Shown here piece by piece: positions 8,357-22,334 of a DNA stretch of 64,000 bases (the first letter of the stretch is position 1; the number at the start of each line of letters is the position of its first letter). The translations under genes and the position numbers were made by a program. The notes beneath the pieces are model-generated. The model made no database searches and was not told where the DNA came from. It saw nothing but the letters and a program-made list of their open reading frames with translations. Where the stretch lies: assembly GCF_016892705.1 (NCBI RefSeq), contig NZ_JAFEMB010000003.1, forward strand, positions 412,434 through 476,433. Reading direction: 5' to 3'. This DNA comes from Microvirga pudoricolor. GTDB taxonomy: Bacteria; Pseudomonadota; Alphaproteobacteria; Rhizobiales; Beijerinckiaceae.

Positions 8357-11052
8357 AGCCGCGCCTTCAGCCGGTAGAGCGCATCCAGCGCCTCGCGAGG
8401 CGTCATCTGGTCGGGGTCGATGGCGTCGAGCGTTTCCCTCAACGGATCCGCCTTGGGCTGGGGCGGCTCGGCGCGGGCAGGCACCGCGAAGAGGGGAAGA
8501 TCGTCCACCACGGCGCGTTTCGGCCGCTCCCGGTCGGATTTTTCCAACTCGCCCAGGATGACCTTGGCGCGCTCCACCACGGCGGGCGGCAGGCCCGCGA
8601 GGCGGGCGACCTGGAGGCCGTAGGACCGATCCGCCGCGCCCGGCACCACCTCGTGCAGGAACACCACTTCGCCGTGCCACTCCGTCACTTTGAGGGTCGC
8701 GTTGGCGATGCGCTTCATCCGGTCGGCCAGCGCCGTCAGCTCGTGGAAATGCGTGGCGAAGAGCGCGCGGCAGCGGTTGGTCTCGTGCAGGTGCTCGATG
8801 GCCGCCCAGGCGATGGAGAGGCCATCGAAGGTGGCGGTGCCGCGTCCGATCTCGTCGAGGATCACGAGGGAGCGGGAGGTCGCCTGGTTCAGGATGGCGG
8901 CGGTCTCCACCATCTCGACCATGAAGGTGGAGCGACCGCGCGCCAGATCGTCCGCCGCACCGACGCGGGAAAAGAGCCGGTCCACGACCCCCATATGCGC
9001 TTGCCGGGCGGGCACGAAGGAGCCCATCTGGGCCAGCACCACGATGAGAGCGTTCTGGCGAAGATACGTGGACTTGCCGCCCATATTGGGGCCGGTGATG
9101 AGCAGGATGCAGCCGGCATTCTCGCCGGACAGATCGGAGTCGTTGGCGATGAAGGGTGTGCCGTCCTTCTTGAGCGCCGCCTCCACCACCGGATGGCGCC
9201 CCCCCTTCACCGTGAAGGCGAGGCCTGCATCGACGGTCGGGCGCACCCAGTCGAGGCGCGTCGCGAGATCGGCGAGCGCCGCCGTCACATCCACCACGGC
9301 GGTGGCTTCGGCGGCGGATGCGATGGCGGCGGAAAGGCCCACAAGCTTCTGGGCCATGTCCTCGAACACGCCCAGCTCGATCCGGAGTGCCCGGTCCGCC
9401 GCCGAGGCGATCTTGGATTCGAGGTCTCCCAACTCCACGGTGGAAAAGCGCATGGCGCCCGCCATGGTCTGGCGGTGCACGAAGGTGGCCTTCCAGGGCT
9501 CCTTGAGTAGGTCCTCTCCCACATTCTGCGGCACTTCCACGAAGTAGCCGATCATGTGGTTGTGCTTGACGCGAAGCGTCTTGCAGCCCGTCTCCGTCGC
9601 ATAGCGGGTCTGGAGGGCCGCGATGAAGCGGCGGGAATCCTGCTGGAGCTCGCGCAATTCGTCGAGGTCGGCCAGGAAGCCCGCCCGGATGAAGCCGCCG
9701 TCGCGCTTCATGAGGGGCAGCTCGTCGGCCAGCGCCCCCGCCAGCTCGTCCGCGACGGCGGTCTCCAGGGATTGCAGGCGGGCTCCGGCCTCCGCCAGTT
9801 CCTGAGGCAGGCCCGGCGTGATGGCGAGTTCGAGCCCCAGGTCGCGGGCCGCGAACAGGCCGTCGCGGACGCAGGCGAGGTCCCGGGGTCCGCCCCGGCC
9901 CAAACCAAGGCGCGAGAGAGCGCGGGCGAGGTCGGGAGAGCGTTTCAGGATGCCCCGCAGCCGGTCGCGCAGGGTGGCGTTCTCGACCAGATGCGCCACC
10001 GCATCCTGGCGGCGGCGGATCATGGCCGGATCGGTCAGCGGCCCGGCCAGCCGCTCCGCCAGGAACCGGGCGCCGCCGGGCGTCACCGTGCAGTCGATGG
10101 TGGCGAGCAGGCTGCCGGACCGCTCTCCGGCAAGAGTCCGGGTCAGCTCAAGGTTCGCCCGCGTGGCCGCGTCGATGGCGAGCGCCGCACCGTCGGAGCC
10201 CCGCGCGGGCGGGTTGAGCACCGGGCGGCTGTCGAGCTGGGTCTTCTCGATGTAGAACAGGGCCGCGCCCGCCGCCGCGATCTCGGCACCGCTGAAGGAC
10301 CCGAAGGCGTCGAGCGTCGAGACCCCGAAGTAATCCCTCAAGCGCCGCTCGGCGGAGGCCGGATCGAGCCCGTCGCGGGAGAGCGGCGTGATGGCGATCC
10401 GCGTTTCGCGCCAGAAGGAGGCCAGCTCGGGGTCGTCGTAGACGACGTCCGGCACCAGGATCTCGCGGGGCTCGAAGCGGGCGATCTCGGCGGGAAGGCC
10501 GGGGCCGTCCGTCTCGCTCACCACGAAATGACCCGTGGAGATATCCACAGCCGCGAGCCCGTAGCACCAGGCCGTGTCCGAGGCCCGGCGGCGGGAGAGG
10601 GCCAGGAACAGGTTGGCGCGGCCGGGCTCCAGCAGCCGGTCCTCGGTGATCGTGCCCGGCGTGACCAGGCGCACCACGTCCCGGCGCACCACGGACTTCG
10701 CGCCGCGCTTCTTGGCCTCCGCCGGATCCTCGGTCTGCTCGCACACGGCCACCCGGTGGCCGAGGCCGATGAGGCGCTGGAGGTAGTCGTCGGCCCGCTC
10801 CACGGGCACGCCGCACATGGGAATGTCCTGGCCCTGGTGCTTGCCCCGCTTGGTGAGCACGATCCCCAGCGCCCGGCTGGCGATTTCGGCATCCTCGAAG
10901 AACAGCTCGTAGAAATCGCCCATCCGGTAGAACAGCAGGCTGTCCGGGTTCGCGGCCTTGATCTCGATATACTGCGCCATCATGGGCGTGACGCGGGTCT
11001 CCGCCGGGGCGGGCTGGCTATCGGGACGCGGGGACAGGGCTTGAGAGGTCAT
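8353..11052 (-). CDS. mutS: DNA mismatch repair protein MutS
   Basis: About 899 residues, full length. The mismatch-recognition domain I carries the FYE motif in [11 protein letters not shown] near the N-terminus. The C-terminal ATPase has Walker [16 protein letters not shown], Walker [18 protein letters not shown] and FATHFHELT. MutS recognises mispairs and recruits MutL. ATG 11052 is preferred; an in-frame GTG two codons upstream is also possible. Monocistronic here, with mutL not in the window. Long reading frames on the opposite strand across this gene are shadows of its GC-rich codon use. Confidence 0.98.
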   Translation of the reverse strand: MTSQALSPRPDSQPAPAETRVTPMMAQYIEIKAANPDSLLFYRMGDFYELFFEDAEIASRALGIVLTKRGKHQGQDIPMCGVPVERADDYLQRLIGLGHRVAVCEQTEDPAEAKKRGAKSVVRRDVVRLVTPGTITEDRLLEPGRANLFLALSRRRASDTAWCYGLAAVDISTGHFVVSETDGPGLPAEIARFEPREILVPDVVYDDPELASFWRETRIAITPLSRDGLDPASAERRLRDYFGVSTLDAFGSFSGAEIAAAGAALFYIEKTQLDSRPVLNPPARGSDGAALAIDAATRANLELTRTLAGERSGSLLATIDCTVTPGGARFLAERLAGPLTDPAMIRRRQDAVAHLVENATLRDRLRGILKRSPDLARALSRLGLGRGGPRDLACVRDGLFAARDLGLELAITPGLPQELAEAGARLQSLETAVADELAGALADELPLMKRDGGFIRAGFLADLDELRELQQDSRRFIAALQTRYATETGCKTLRVKHNHMIGYFVEVPQNVGEDLLKEPWKATFVHRQTMAGAMRFSTVELGDLESKIASAADRALRIELGVFEDMAQKLVGLSAAIASAAEATAVVDVTAALADLATRLDWVRPTVDAGLAFTVKGGRHPVVEAALKKDGTPFIANDSDLSGENAGCILLITGPNMGGKSTYLRQNALIVVLAQMGSFVPARQAHMGVVDRLFSRVGAADDLARGRSTFMVEMVETAAILNQATSRSLVILDEIGRGTATFDGLSIAWAAIEHLHETNRCRALFATHFHELTALADRMKRIANATLKVTEWHGEVVFLHEVVPGAADRSYGLQVARLAGLPPAVVERAKVILGELEKSDRERPKRAVVDDLPLFAVPARAEPPQPKADPLRETLDAIDPDQMTPREALDALYRLKARL

Positions 11053-11201
11053 CCCCACTCTCTAGCAAAGCAAAGCCGCCCTTTCACCAGTGTCATAGGG
11101 TCCGAAGGTGTTATGTGGACAAGTCTTGAGCTATCGGGATGGCAACCGTAAGGTCACTGCCCCTTCGGGATACGTCCCTCGACAAGCAACAAGCAGACGC
11201 C

Positions 11202-13490
<2,289 letters not shown>

Positions 13491-13499
13491 TCCGGCACC

Positions 13500-14060
13500 A
13501 TGGCGCGTCTCACGCAACTGCTCATCGCGGACGGGAAAGGCTTCGTGTCCCGTCCGGTGGATAGCTTCGACCTGACACTCGCGGGTATTCCCGGCCACCG
13601 ACATTCGGGCGAGACGCGGGGAGCCGATTCGCGAACGCCTTGGCATCCGCGCGGCACCCCCATCGCCAATACCCGCCACGTCTCCATCGTGTCGGAGGAG
13701 GAATGCGCTATCGTGGCCGAGGCCCTGGGCATCCCGGATCTCGACCCCGCTCTGCTTGGGGCCAACGTCGTCATCGGCGGCTTGAAGGGCCTGACGCAGC
13801 TGCCGCTCTCGACCCGGCTGCAATTCCCGTCCGGCGCCACGATCTTTGTGACCGAGGCCAATGCGCCATGCCGCCAGCCCGGCCGCAAGATCGCGGCGGC
13901 GCATGGCGATCCCAGCCTCGAATTCGCCTTCGTGAAGGTCGCCATGGGCCTGCGCGGGCTCGTCGGGCTGGTCGAGCGGGAGGGCACGATGAAGGTGGGC
14001 GATACCATCCGGGTAATCCGGCCAAAATATCGCGGCGAGCGGGCTTCAAGCCTCGTCTGA
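13500..14060 (+). CDS. MOSC domain-containing protein
   Basis: 186 residues covering essentially one MOSC domain, the beta-barrel fold shared with molybdenum cofactor sulfurase C-termini. The conserved Cys lies in VTEANAPCRQPGRKI; RHVSIVSEEE and LGANVVIGGL are other family segments. Stand-alone MOSC proteins handle sulfur or molybdenum cofactor and take part in detoxifying N-hydroxylated compounds in some species; the role here is not determined. It begins 9 bases after maeB and is probably cotranscribed with it. Confidence 0.9.
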   Translation: MARLTQLLIADGKGFVSRPVDSFDLTLAGIPGHRHSGETRGADSRTPWHPRGTPIANTRHVSIVSEEECAIVAEALGIPDLDPALLGANVVIGGLKGLTQLPLSTRLQFPSGATIFVTEANAPCRQPGRKIAAAHGDPSLEFAFVKVAMGLRGLVGLVEREGTMKVGDTIRVIRPKYRGERASSLV

Positions 14061-14168
14061 GGCCAACATGTTTGGAGGCCTGCCCCGCAGTTTAGCCGGC
14101 TTCCCATCGCGCCCGTGAGTCCTTATGACGGATGGCGCAACAATGCCCGCAGGCCTGAAAGGGAACGT

Positions 14169-14783
14169 ATGAGCCAGAAGCCCACCACCGTCGTGTTCGA
14201 TGTCGGCAACGTCCTGCTGCGCTGGGACCCGCGCAACCTCTACCGTACGATCTTCGACGATGAGACCAAGATGGAGTGGTTCCTGTCCACGGTCTGCACC
14301 AACCAGTGGAACCTGGAGCAGGACCGGGGCCGCGACTGGGACGAGGCCGTGGCGCTTCTGGCCAAGGATCACCCCGATCACGAGCCTTCGATCCGCGCGT
14401 TCCACGAGCGCTGGGAGGAGACCGTCTCCGGCGTGATCGCCGAGAACGTGGCCCTGCTCGAGCGCTTGAGACAGGCGGGCGTGCCGAACTACTGCATCAC
14501 CAATTTCTCGGCCCCGAAATTCGTTCTGTCCCAGGCGAAATACCCGTTCCTCAAGGACTTCGACGGCATCATCGTGTCCGGCGACGAGCGGGTGCTGAAG
14601 CCCGAGCCCGAGATCTACAACCTCCTGCTCAGCCGCTACGGCCTGAAAGCGGAGGATTGCATCTTCATCGACGATTCGAAGGCCAACGTGGAAGGCGCCC
14701 GCGCGGTCGGCATGCACGCTATCCACTTCCTGGAGCCGATGGACTTGACCGAGGAACTGCGCAAACACGGCATCGACGCGTAG
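14169..14783 (+). CDS. HAD-family hydrolase (HAD-IA type)
   Basis: About 204 residues. HAD motif I FDVGNVLLRWDP holds the nucleophilic Asp at the N-terminus, motif II is YCITNFS, motif III the Lys in RVLKPEPEIY, and motif IV IFIDDSKANVEGA. An alpha-helical cap sits between motifs I and II. This is the YihX-like phosphatase group; the substrate is probably a small phosphate ester but cannot be named. ATG 14169 follows GAAAGGGAACGT and puts motif I at the usual position; the 18 residues upstream look noncoding. Confidence 0.9.
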   Translation: MSQKPTTVVFDVGNVLLRWDPRNLYRTIFDDETKMEWFLSTVCTNQWNLEQDRGRDWDEAVALLAKDHPDHEPSIRAFHERWEETVSGVIAENVALLERLRQAGVPNYCITNFSAPKFVLSQAKYPFLKDFDGIIVSGDERVLKPEPEIYNLLLSRYGLKAEDCIFIDDSKANVEGARAVGMHAIHFLEPMDLTEELRKHGIDA

Positions 14784-14836
14784 CCCCTGGGCCCTCCACG
14801 CTTGCCCTCGGCCGGCGCCTGGGCCATCAGGCGCAC

Positions 14837-17299
14837 ATGCGCGCCTTCGACACATCCCTTCCCATCGACGCCGTCCTGGCCAGCCTGACGGCGGCCCTGC
14901 GGGCGCGGCCGAACGCCGTGCTCGTGGCGCCGCCGGGCGCCGGCAAGACCACCCGGGTGCCCCTGGTTCTGCTGGACGAGGCCTGGGCCGAGGGCGGCAG
15001 GATCATCGTGCTGGAGCCCCGCCGCCTCGCGGCCCGGGCGGCGGCCGAGCGCATGGCACGGACCTTGGGCGAGTCGGTCGGCGAAACGGTGGGCCTGCGC
15101 GTCCGGCTCGGGTCCAAGGTGAGCCGCCGCACCCGGATCGAGGTGGTGACCGAGGGTGTCTTCGCCCGGATGATCCTGGACGACCCGTCCCTCGACGGCA
15201 TCGCGGCCGTCCTCTTCGACGAGTTTCACGAGCGTTCCCTCGATGCCGACCTCGGGTTGGCCCTGGCGCTCGATGCCCAAGGCGGCCTGCGGGAGGACCT
15301 GCGCCTCCTGGTCATGTCGGCCACCCTGGACGGCGCACGGGTCGCGCGCCTCCTCGGCGACGCGCCGATGGTCGAGTCCGAGGGCCGGGCCTTCCCGGTC
15401 GAAACCCGCTATCTCGGGCGCGATCCCAACCGGCGCATCGAGGAGCAGGTCGCCGATGCCGTGCTCCGCTCGCTCCGGGCCGAGCTGGGCTCAATCCTGG
15501 TCTTCCTGCCGGGGCAGGGCGAGATCCGGCGGGTCGAGACGCTTCTGCGGGACCGCATCACGGACCCGGCCGTCGACCTCGCGCCGCTCTACGGCGGCCT
15601 CGATCGGGGCGAGCAGGATCTGGCCGTCAGTCCCACCAAGCCCGGCCGCCGCAAGGTGGTGCTGGCCACCTCCATCGCCGAGACGTCGCTCACCATCGAG
15701 GGCGTGCGCGTGGTGGTGGATTCCGGACTCGCGCGGGTGCCGGTCTACGAGCCCGATTTGGGTCTCACGCGGCTGGAGACCGTCCGGGTCTCCCGCGCCG
15801 CCGCCGACCAGCGCCGGGGTCGCGCCGGGCGAACGGAGCCCGGCATCTGCTACCGGCTCTGGGAGGAGGCGGCCACCGGGTCCTTCGAGGCCTTTGCGCG
15901 GCCTGAAATTCTCTCCGCCGACCTCTCGCCCCTGATCCTCGATTGCGCCGCCTGGGGCGTGACCGATCCCACGAGCCTCGCCTTCCTCGACCCGCCGCCC
16001 GCGCCCGCCCTGAAGGAGGGGAGGGCGCTGTTGCGGGACCTGTCGGCCCTCGACGAGGATGGCCGCATCACGGAGACGGGGCAGCGCCTGCGCGGTCTTC
16101 CCCTGCCGCCGCGCCTAGCCCGCATGGTGGTGGAGGCGGGCGCCTCGGGTCAGGCCCGCGCGGCCGCCGACCTTGCGGCGGTGCTGGTGGAACGCGGCTT
16201 GGGCGGCGATGGGGTGGACCTGACCGACCGGGTCGAGCGGTTCCGCCGCGACCGGTCCAAGCAGGCCGAAGACATGCGCCGCATGGCCGACGGCTGGGCC
16301 AGGGAGTCCGGCCCTCGTCGGGATGGAAGCGCCCTCTCCACGGGCGCCCTTCTCGCGCTGGCCTATCCGGACCGGATCGCCAAGGCGCGGGGCAAGGCGG
16401 GCGACTTCGTGATGGCCAATGGCCGCGGCGCGAGCGTGGAGGCCCATGAGCGGCTGGCCAAGGAGCCGTTCCTCGCCATCGCGGAGATCGCGGGCGGGGC
16501 GGCCGCCGCCCGTATCCTCGCGGCCGCCCCCCTGACCCTCGAGGAGATCGAGGCAGAGGCGGGCTCCGGCATCGTCCAGGGCGAAGAGGTCGCCTTCGAC
16601 CGCTCCGCCAGGGCTCTGCGCGCCCGCGCCGTGCGCCGCTATGGCGCCATCGTGCTCGGCGAGCGGCCCCTGCCGGTGCCGGCTACCGAGGAGGCCGCGC
16701 GGATCCTGGCCGGCGGCCTCGCCTCCGCCGGGCTCGCCGCGCTGCCCTGGTCGAAGGCGCTGGCGCAATGGCGGGAGCGGGTGATGTTCCTGCGCCGGGC
16801 GGAGGGGGAGGAGTGGCCCGACCTGTCGGATGCGGCGCTCTCGGCGTCCGTGAACGACTGGCTCGCCCCGCATCTCGTGGGCAAGAGCGGCCTCGACGCC
16901 ATCGGGCCCGATCTCTTGAGCGAGGCCCTGCGCGGGCTCCTGCCCTGCACCCTGCAGCGCCGCCTCGACGCCGAGGCCCCGACCCATGTCGAGGTGCCGA
17001 CGGGCTCCCAGATTCCCGTCGATTACGGCGAGGCGGAACCGGCGCTCTCGGTGCGGGTCCAGGAGCTCTTCGGCCTCGACAGGCATCCCGCCATCGCGGG
17101 CGGCCGGGTGCCCCTGGTGCTTCATCTGCTGTCCCCGGCTCAGCGGCCGATCCAGATCACCCGCGACCTGCCGGGCTTCTGGCGCGGTTCCTGGGCATCG
17201 GTGCGGGCCGACATGCGCGGACAATACCCCAAGCACCCCTGGCCCGAGGACCCGTTATCGGCCCCGCCGACACGGCGGGCGAAACCGCGCGGGACGTGA
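14837..17299 (+). CDS. hrpB: ATP-dependent helicase HrpB
   Basis: 820 residues, the normal length for this DExH-box family. Walker A is VAPPGAGKTT, the DEAH box appears as LFDEFHERS, motif III is MSATLDG and motif VI is DQRRGRAGRTEPG. The C-terminal HrpB-specific region follows (ILSADLSPLILDCAAWG and the HrpB_C part). The cellular role is poorly known. ATG 14837 is chosen because it places Walker A near residue 40; the frame continues open upstream through the HAD gene as a shadow. It probably shares a transcript with the HAD gene. Confidence 0.95.
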   Translation: MRAFDTSLPIDAVLASLTAALRARPNAVLVAPPGAGKTTRVPLVLLDEAWAEGGRIIVLEPRRLAARAAAERMARTLGESVGETVGLRVRLGSKVSRRTRIEVVTEGVFARMILDDPSLDGIAAVLFDEFHERSLDADLGLALALDAQGGLREDLRLLVMSATLDGARVARLLGDAPMVESEGRAFPVETRYLGRDPNRRIEEQVADAVLRSLRAELGSILVFLPGQGEIRRVETLLRDRITDPAVDLAPLYGGLDRGEQDLAVSPTKPGRRKVVLATSIAETSLTIEGVRVVVDSGLARVPVYEPDLGLTRLETVRVSRAAADQRRGRAGRTEPGICYRLWEEAATGSFEAFARPEILSADLSPLILDCAAWGVTDPTSLAFLDPPPAPALKEGRALLRDLSALDEDGRITETGQRLRGLPLPPRLARMVVEAGASGQARAAADLAAVLVERGLGGDGVDLTDRVERFRRDRSKQAEDMRRMADGWARESGPRRDGSALSTGALLALAYPDRIAKARGKAGDFVMANGRGASVEAHERLAKEPFLAIAEIAGGAAAARILAAAPLTLEEIEAEAGSGIVQGEEVAFDRSARALRARAVRRYGAIVLGERPLPVPATEEAARILAGGLASAGLAALPWSKALAQWRERVMFLRRAEGEEWPDLSDAALSASVNDWLAPHLVGKSGLDAIGPDLLSEALRGLLPCTLQRRLDAEAPTHVEVPTGSQIPVDYGEAEPALSVRVQELFGLDRHPAIAGGRVPLVLHLLSPAQRPIQITRDLPGFWRGSWASVRADMRGQYPKHPWPEDPLSAPPTRRAKPRGT

Positions 17300-17313
17300 A
17301 GCCCTGAGGGTTC

Positions 17314-17341
17314 CCGACCATCTGGAGAGGGGGATGGTCGG
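17314..17341. terminator. Hairpin between convergent hrpB and mgsA
   Basis: CCGACCATC (17314-17322) and GATGGTCGG (17333-17341) form a perfect 9-bp stem with a 10-base purine-rich loop. It lies just after the hrpB stop and directly abuts the mgsA stop codon. There is no clear T-run on either side, so it may work as a transcript-end stabiliser rather than a classical intrinsic terminator. Confidence 0.5.
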
Positions 17342-17716
17342 CTAACCCCAGGACGCGATCAGCCGGTCGGCCGTGGCGCGGTTGAGGGCCATGGGGATGT
17401 TGTAGACCAAGGCGAGCCGCATCAGGGCCTTCACGTCCACGTCGTGGGGGTGGGGCGAGAGCGGGTCCACGAAGAAGAACAGGGCATCGATTCGCCCCTC
17501 CGCGATCATCGCGCCGATCTGCTGGTCCCCGCCGAGGGGGCCGCTCTTCAGGCGGGTGACCTGGAGGGAGGGGCAGCGTTCCATGACGCGCCCACCCGTC
17601 GTTCCCGTGGCGAACAGCGTAAAGGCGCCGATCTCGTGCTCGTGCGTCGCCACGAAGTCGGCCATGTCGTCCTTCTTGGCGTCATGGGCGACGAGAGCCA
17701 GGGTCAAAGATGTCAT
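17342..17716 (-). CDS. mgsA: Methylglyoxal synthase
   Basis: About 124 residues. It converts dihydroxyacetone phosphate to methylglyoxal and phosphate, a bypass that relieves sugar-phosphate stress. Diagnostic segments are [19 protein letters not shown] (phosphate binding), [16 protein letters not shown] with the catalytic Asp, and [22 protein letters not shown] 17716 gives the standard N-terminus [12 protein letters not shown]; 18 more residues are open upstream but do not fit the family. Confidence 0.96.
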   Translation of the reverse strand: MTSLTLALVAHDAKKDDMADFVATHEHEIGAFTLFATGTTGGRVMERCPSLQVTRLKSGPLGGDQQIGAMIAEGRIDALFFFVDPLSPHPHDVDVKALMRLALVYNIPMALNRATADRLIASWG

Positions 17717-17838
17717 CGGAAATCCGTCGCGGTCGTCGAGAAGGGGAGGACGGCCGGGCGGCCCTTCCATCGTGCCACCCTCATACCCCGCATCGCACGC
17801 CCGTCAAAGGAGGCCCGTGCGGCCTCCCGATCGCGGTC

Positions 17839-18648
17839 CTAGTTGTTCCAGCGGTCGCGCCACTGCATCTCGCCTGCCATGCAGTTGGTTCGAGGCTGGG
17901 CCTGAATCCGCAGCAGCAGGGGCTCGGGCGGCACCCGGTTGGCAACCTCCAGGAGGATCTTGGTCTTGATGGCCTGCGGGAACTGCTCGCGGTCCCGCAC
18001 CGGGATCATGAAAGAGCCCTGGCCGCCGATCACGCAATCGCGGAAATACGCGTCGAGCTCGGGAATATCGAGATAGCCGGGCTTCTTGAGCATCAAGGGC
18101 AGGCCGTTGATCACGATGCCCTTGTTGATCGCATCGTCCCGGGCCTGGGTGATGATCCGGCCCTGGTTGTTGGGGCCGTCGCCGGAGACGTCGATGACCT
18201 GCCGGGTCGCCGTGACGCCGCTCTTGGCCAACAGGTCGACGCTGTAGTCGATGGCGCTGGCGATGGATGTGCGCTGGGCCCGTCGCAGGGGCGTGTTGGC
18301 GATCTTGTCCGCGAAGGCCATGAGGCTCTCGGAATTGTCGAGGATCGTCCAGGGCACGATCACCTTCTGGTCCGCCGAACCGGCCCATTCCATGTAGGTG
18401 ACGGCGATCTTGCCGATCATGCCGCCGCGGATGGCGTCATGGACCAGGGGGGACCGGAACGCCTCGGCGAAACCCTCCCGCTGGAGGGCCTGCTCCTCCG
18501 TGTCCATGGAGTAGGAGATGTCGACGGCCAGGACCAAGGCGAGATCCACTTCCGTCTGGGCGGCGGCCGGAAGGGTGAAGGCAAGAAAAGAACTTAAGAC
18601 CAGAGCCAAACCTAAGGCGAAACGCTTGAGCACGCACCGAACCATCAC
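17839..18648 (-). CDS. DUF1194 von Willebrand factor A-like exported protein
   Basis: 269 residues. A signal peptide (hydrophobic stretch LALGLALVLSSFLAFTLPAAAQ, likely cut after AAA) precedes a vWA-like domain with the metal-binding motif DISYS (DxSxS) and a second segment DVSGDGPNNQGR. This is the DUF1194 family of alphaproteobacterial periplasmic proteins of unknown role. Two adjacent Met codons could start it. Single gene, sharing no obvious operon. Confidence 0.9.
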   Translation of the reverse strand: MMVRCVLKRFALGLALVLSSFLAFTLPAAAQTEVDLALVLAVDISYSMDTEEQALQREGFAEAFRSPLVHDAIRGGMIGKIAVTYMEWAGSADQKVIVPWTILDNSESLMAFADKIANTPLRRAQRTSIASAIDYSVDLLAKSGVTATRQVIDVSGDGPNNQGRIITQARDDAINKGIVINGLPLMLKKPGYLDIPELDAYFRDCVIGGQGSFMIPVRDREQFPQAIKTKILLEVANRVPPEPLLLRIQAQPRTNCMAGEMQWRDRWNN

Positions 18649-18719
18649 GTTCTCCTTCTCGGAGCCAGATTGGTGCGGAAAAGTCTGCCAGCTTCTCGAC
18701 CGAACGCAAGGTCAAGAAT

Positions 18720-19346
18720 TTAGCCGATCCGGGCCTCCACCAGCCCCAGGGCGGCTTGAAATGTTGCTTCGGCGTCTAGATGGGTCGTGTCGAGGGTCAG
18801 GGCGTCCGACGCCGCCTTCAGGGGTGCCGTGGCGCGATTCATGTCCCGTTCGTCCCGGCGGCGGATATCGGCCAGGATGGACTCGTAAGCCACCGTCTCG
18901 CCCCGTCCGGCCAACTCCCGGTGCCGGCGCCGGGCCCGCTCCTCGGGGGTGGCCGTGATGAAGAGCTTCACGTCGGCGTTCGGGCACACCACGGTGCCGA
19001 TGTCGCGGCCGTCGAGCACCGCTCCGGGCGGCCGGGCGCCGAATTGGCGCTGGAAGGCCAGGAGCGCGTCGCGAACGGGCTGAAACGCCGATACCACGGA
19101 GGCGGCCTCTCCCATCTCGGCCCCGCGCAGTCGGGAATCGTCGTCGAGATGGCCGACATCCAGGTTGAGGGCCGCGTCGGTCGCAGCCGCCTCGTCCGTC
19201 AGGTCGAGGCCCCGGTCCAGGAGGGTGCGGGCCACGGCGCGGTAGAGCAGCCCGGTGTCGAGATGCGCGAAGCCGAAATGAGCCGCGAGGCGCTTGCCGA
19301 GGGTGCCCTTGCCGGAGGCGGCTGGACCGTCGATGGCGATGATCAT
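18720..19346 (-). CDS. cmk: Cytidylate kinase
   Basis: 208 residues. It phosphorylates CMP and dCMP with ATP for nucleotide supply. The P-loop [19 protein letters not shown] is at the N-terminus, followed by the CMP-binding segment [10 protein letters not shown], and later the family motif [18 protein letters not shown]. It starts 10 bases after the aroA stop on the same strand, the classical aroA-cmk pair of alphaproteobacteria, so the two are probably cotranscribed. Confidence 0.97.
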   Translation of the reverse strand: MIIAIDGPAASGKGTLGKRLAAHFGFAHLDTGLLYRAVARTLLDRGLDLTDEAAATDAALNLDVGHLDDDSRLRGAEMGEAASVVSAFQPVRDALLAFQRQFGARPPGAVLDGRDIGTVVCPNADVKLFITATPEERARRRHRELAGRGETVAYESILADIRRRDERDMNRATAPLKAASDALTLDTTHLDAEATFQAALGLVEARIG

Positions 19347-19356
19347 GGGAGCGCCC

Positions 19357-20820
<1,464 letters not shown>

Positions 20821-20897
20821 TCATTTCGCATTTGACAAGCCCTCCGGGCCCGACTAACGGGAGCGCTCTTCAACCCTTTTGCCTAGAAGGTTCTACC

Positions 20898-21281
20898 GTG
20901 GCCAAACCGGAACTCGGCTTGAAGCGCCAGTGCATGAGCTGCGGCGCGAAATTCTATGATCTGAACAAGGACCCGGCGGTCTGCCCGAAATGCGGCACCG
21001 TCTTCCAGGCGTCCGCCGTGAGCCGCGTGGCCGCTCCCGTCGTCGCCCGCGCCGCCCAGACCAACGAAGAGGAGACCGAGGTCGAATCCACGGGTCCGGA
21101 GATGGTCTCGCTCGACGAGGTCGAAGCCGCCGAGGCCGATACGGACACGCCCGGTGAGGACGATATCGACGTCGGCGACGACGACGCCGATGACGACACC
21201 TTCCTCGAGGAGGAAGAAGAGGGCGACGACGACGTATCGGATTTGATCGATAGCGACATCGAAGACGACGAAGAGGCTTGA
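20898..21281 (+). CDS. TIGR02300 family protein (FYDLN acid domain)
   Basis: 127 residues, starting at GTG 20898. The N-terminal half is a small zinc-ribbon-like unit with CMSCGAKFYDLN and CPKCGTVF; the C-terminal half is a long run of Asp and Glu. This is the TIGR02300 family, almost confined to alphaproteobacteria and of unknown function. It diverges from aroA and lies just upstream of tRNA-Ala, as it often does in this lineage. Confidence 0.95.
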   Translation: MAKPELGLKRQCMSCGAKFYDLNKDPAVCPKCGTVFQASAVSRVAAPVVARAAQTNEEETEVESTGPEMVSLDEVEAAEADTDTPGEDDIDVGDDDADDDTFLEEEEEGDDDVSDLIDSDIEDDEEA

Positions 21282-21308
21282 ACCTCGCGTCAGACCCGAC
21301 TATAGAGA

Positions 21309-21327
21309 CGCCGCTGCTTCGGCGGCG
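21309..21327 (+). terminator. Hairpin after the TIGR02300 gene
   Basis: CGCCGC and GCGGCG form a 6-bp GC stem around TGCTTCG, 28 bases after the TIGR02300 stop and before the tRNA gene. It is followed by ACCCTTTC, only a weak T-run, so termination may be partial. Confidence 0.45.
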
Positions 21328-21366
21328 ACCCTTTCGCGGTGATCCCCAAGACACCGCGGCCGGCGT

Positions 21367-21442
<76 letters not shown>

Positions 21443-21705
21443 AACACTTTCCGGGAAACCCGCTTTTCCTGAGACATTCGCGAAGCTGTCGCGATTTCAA
21501 AGCTTTAGCGCTTTCATCGACCCCATTATACTGTCTCTTAAGGCGCCAATGACCTGGCCCGTCTCGTCGATATCGGCGCTGTTCTCGGACTCGCTTCGCG
21601 CCTGTTCCGTGGGTTCGAACTGGCGTCTTCCGAGACCGGTTCAAACCGACTGCACGGCCCTCACCAAGCCGTTCGTTCCAAACCCTTTGCCATCCCGAGG
21701 CTTGG

Positions 21706-22251
21706 CTATCCCAGCCTATTCTGCCGCCGAATCGCTTCGTCAATCTGCTCGGGTGTATCGGGCGCGCCCATGGCGCGGGCTGCACCTTCAGCTGTGAGTC
21801 CCCCGGCATCGCGATGGCCGGGGTTGGCGCCGCTGGCCAGGAGCAGGTCGACGATCTCGACCCGATTGAACATGGCTGCCGTCATGAGAGCGGTTCGGCC
21901 GTCTGGACCGCAGCCATCCACCCTTGCCCCATGGTCGAGCAGCAGGCGGACGATGCCGGCATCGCCCTTGAAGGCCGCACCGGCCAGGGGTGTCTGGCCA
22001 CGTTCGTTAGCGAGATCCGAAGCACCCCCGTGCTCCAGCAACACCTGCACGAGATCAACATGGCCATGATAGCAAGCGAGAATGAGCAGGCTGTCGCCGC
22101 GCTCATTGCGCAGATTGGCGGGCAGTCCCATCGCCAGCAGCTCAGCGAGCTCTTCGGTCTGACCGGCACGGGTATGCTGAAAGACTCTGCCGGCAAAGGC
22201 CAGGGTCTCGTCATCGAGATGGGGAAGCGATGGTCGGGTGTCGTCCGGCAT
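21706..22251 (-). CDS. Ankyrin-repeat protein
   Basis: 181 residues with about four ankyrin repeats, each showing the TPL/SLL-x-A-A/C-x-x-GH/G and LLL-x-x-GA pattern (for example DSLLILACYHGHVDLVQVLLEHGG and the next repeats ending LLLDHGARVD and LLLASGANP). No signal peptide or enzymatic domain is seen. It is a protein-interaction scaffold of unknown partner. It is the last ordinary-looking gene before the recombinase module, which is on the same strand. Confidence 0.9.
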   Translation of the reverse strand: MPDDTRPSLPHLDDETLAFAGRVFQHTRAGQTEELAELLAMGLPANLRNERGDSLLILACYHGHVDLVQVLLEHGGASDLANERGQTPLAGAAFKGDAGIVRLLLDHGARVDGCGPDGRTALMTAAMFNRVEIVDLLLASGANPGHRDAGGLTAEGAARAMGAPDTPEQIDEAIRRQNRLG

Positions 22252-22334
22252 GCGGCCTCTGCAAATGTTCGTCGTGCAGAAGGGTAGCGCGGTCAGCTGT
22301 ATCGAGAAGAGCTAAAGGATCGTCGGATGCCGCT

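Noticed and set aside
9556..11151. 531-residue plus-strand frame opposite mutS
   Set aside because: Antisense shadow; mutS on the other strand has all expected motifs.
14276..14836. N-terminal extension of hrpB through the HAD gene
   Set aside because: The extension is out of frame with the real HAD gene and has no helicase features; ATG 14837 gives the family length.
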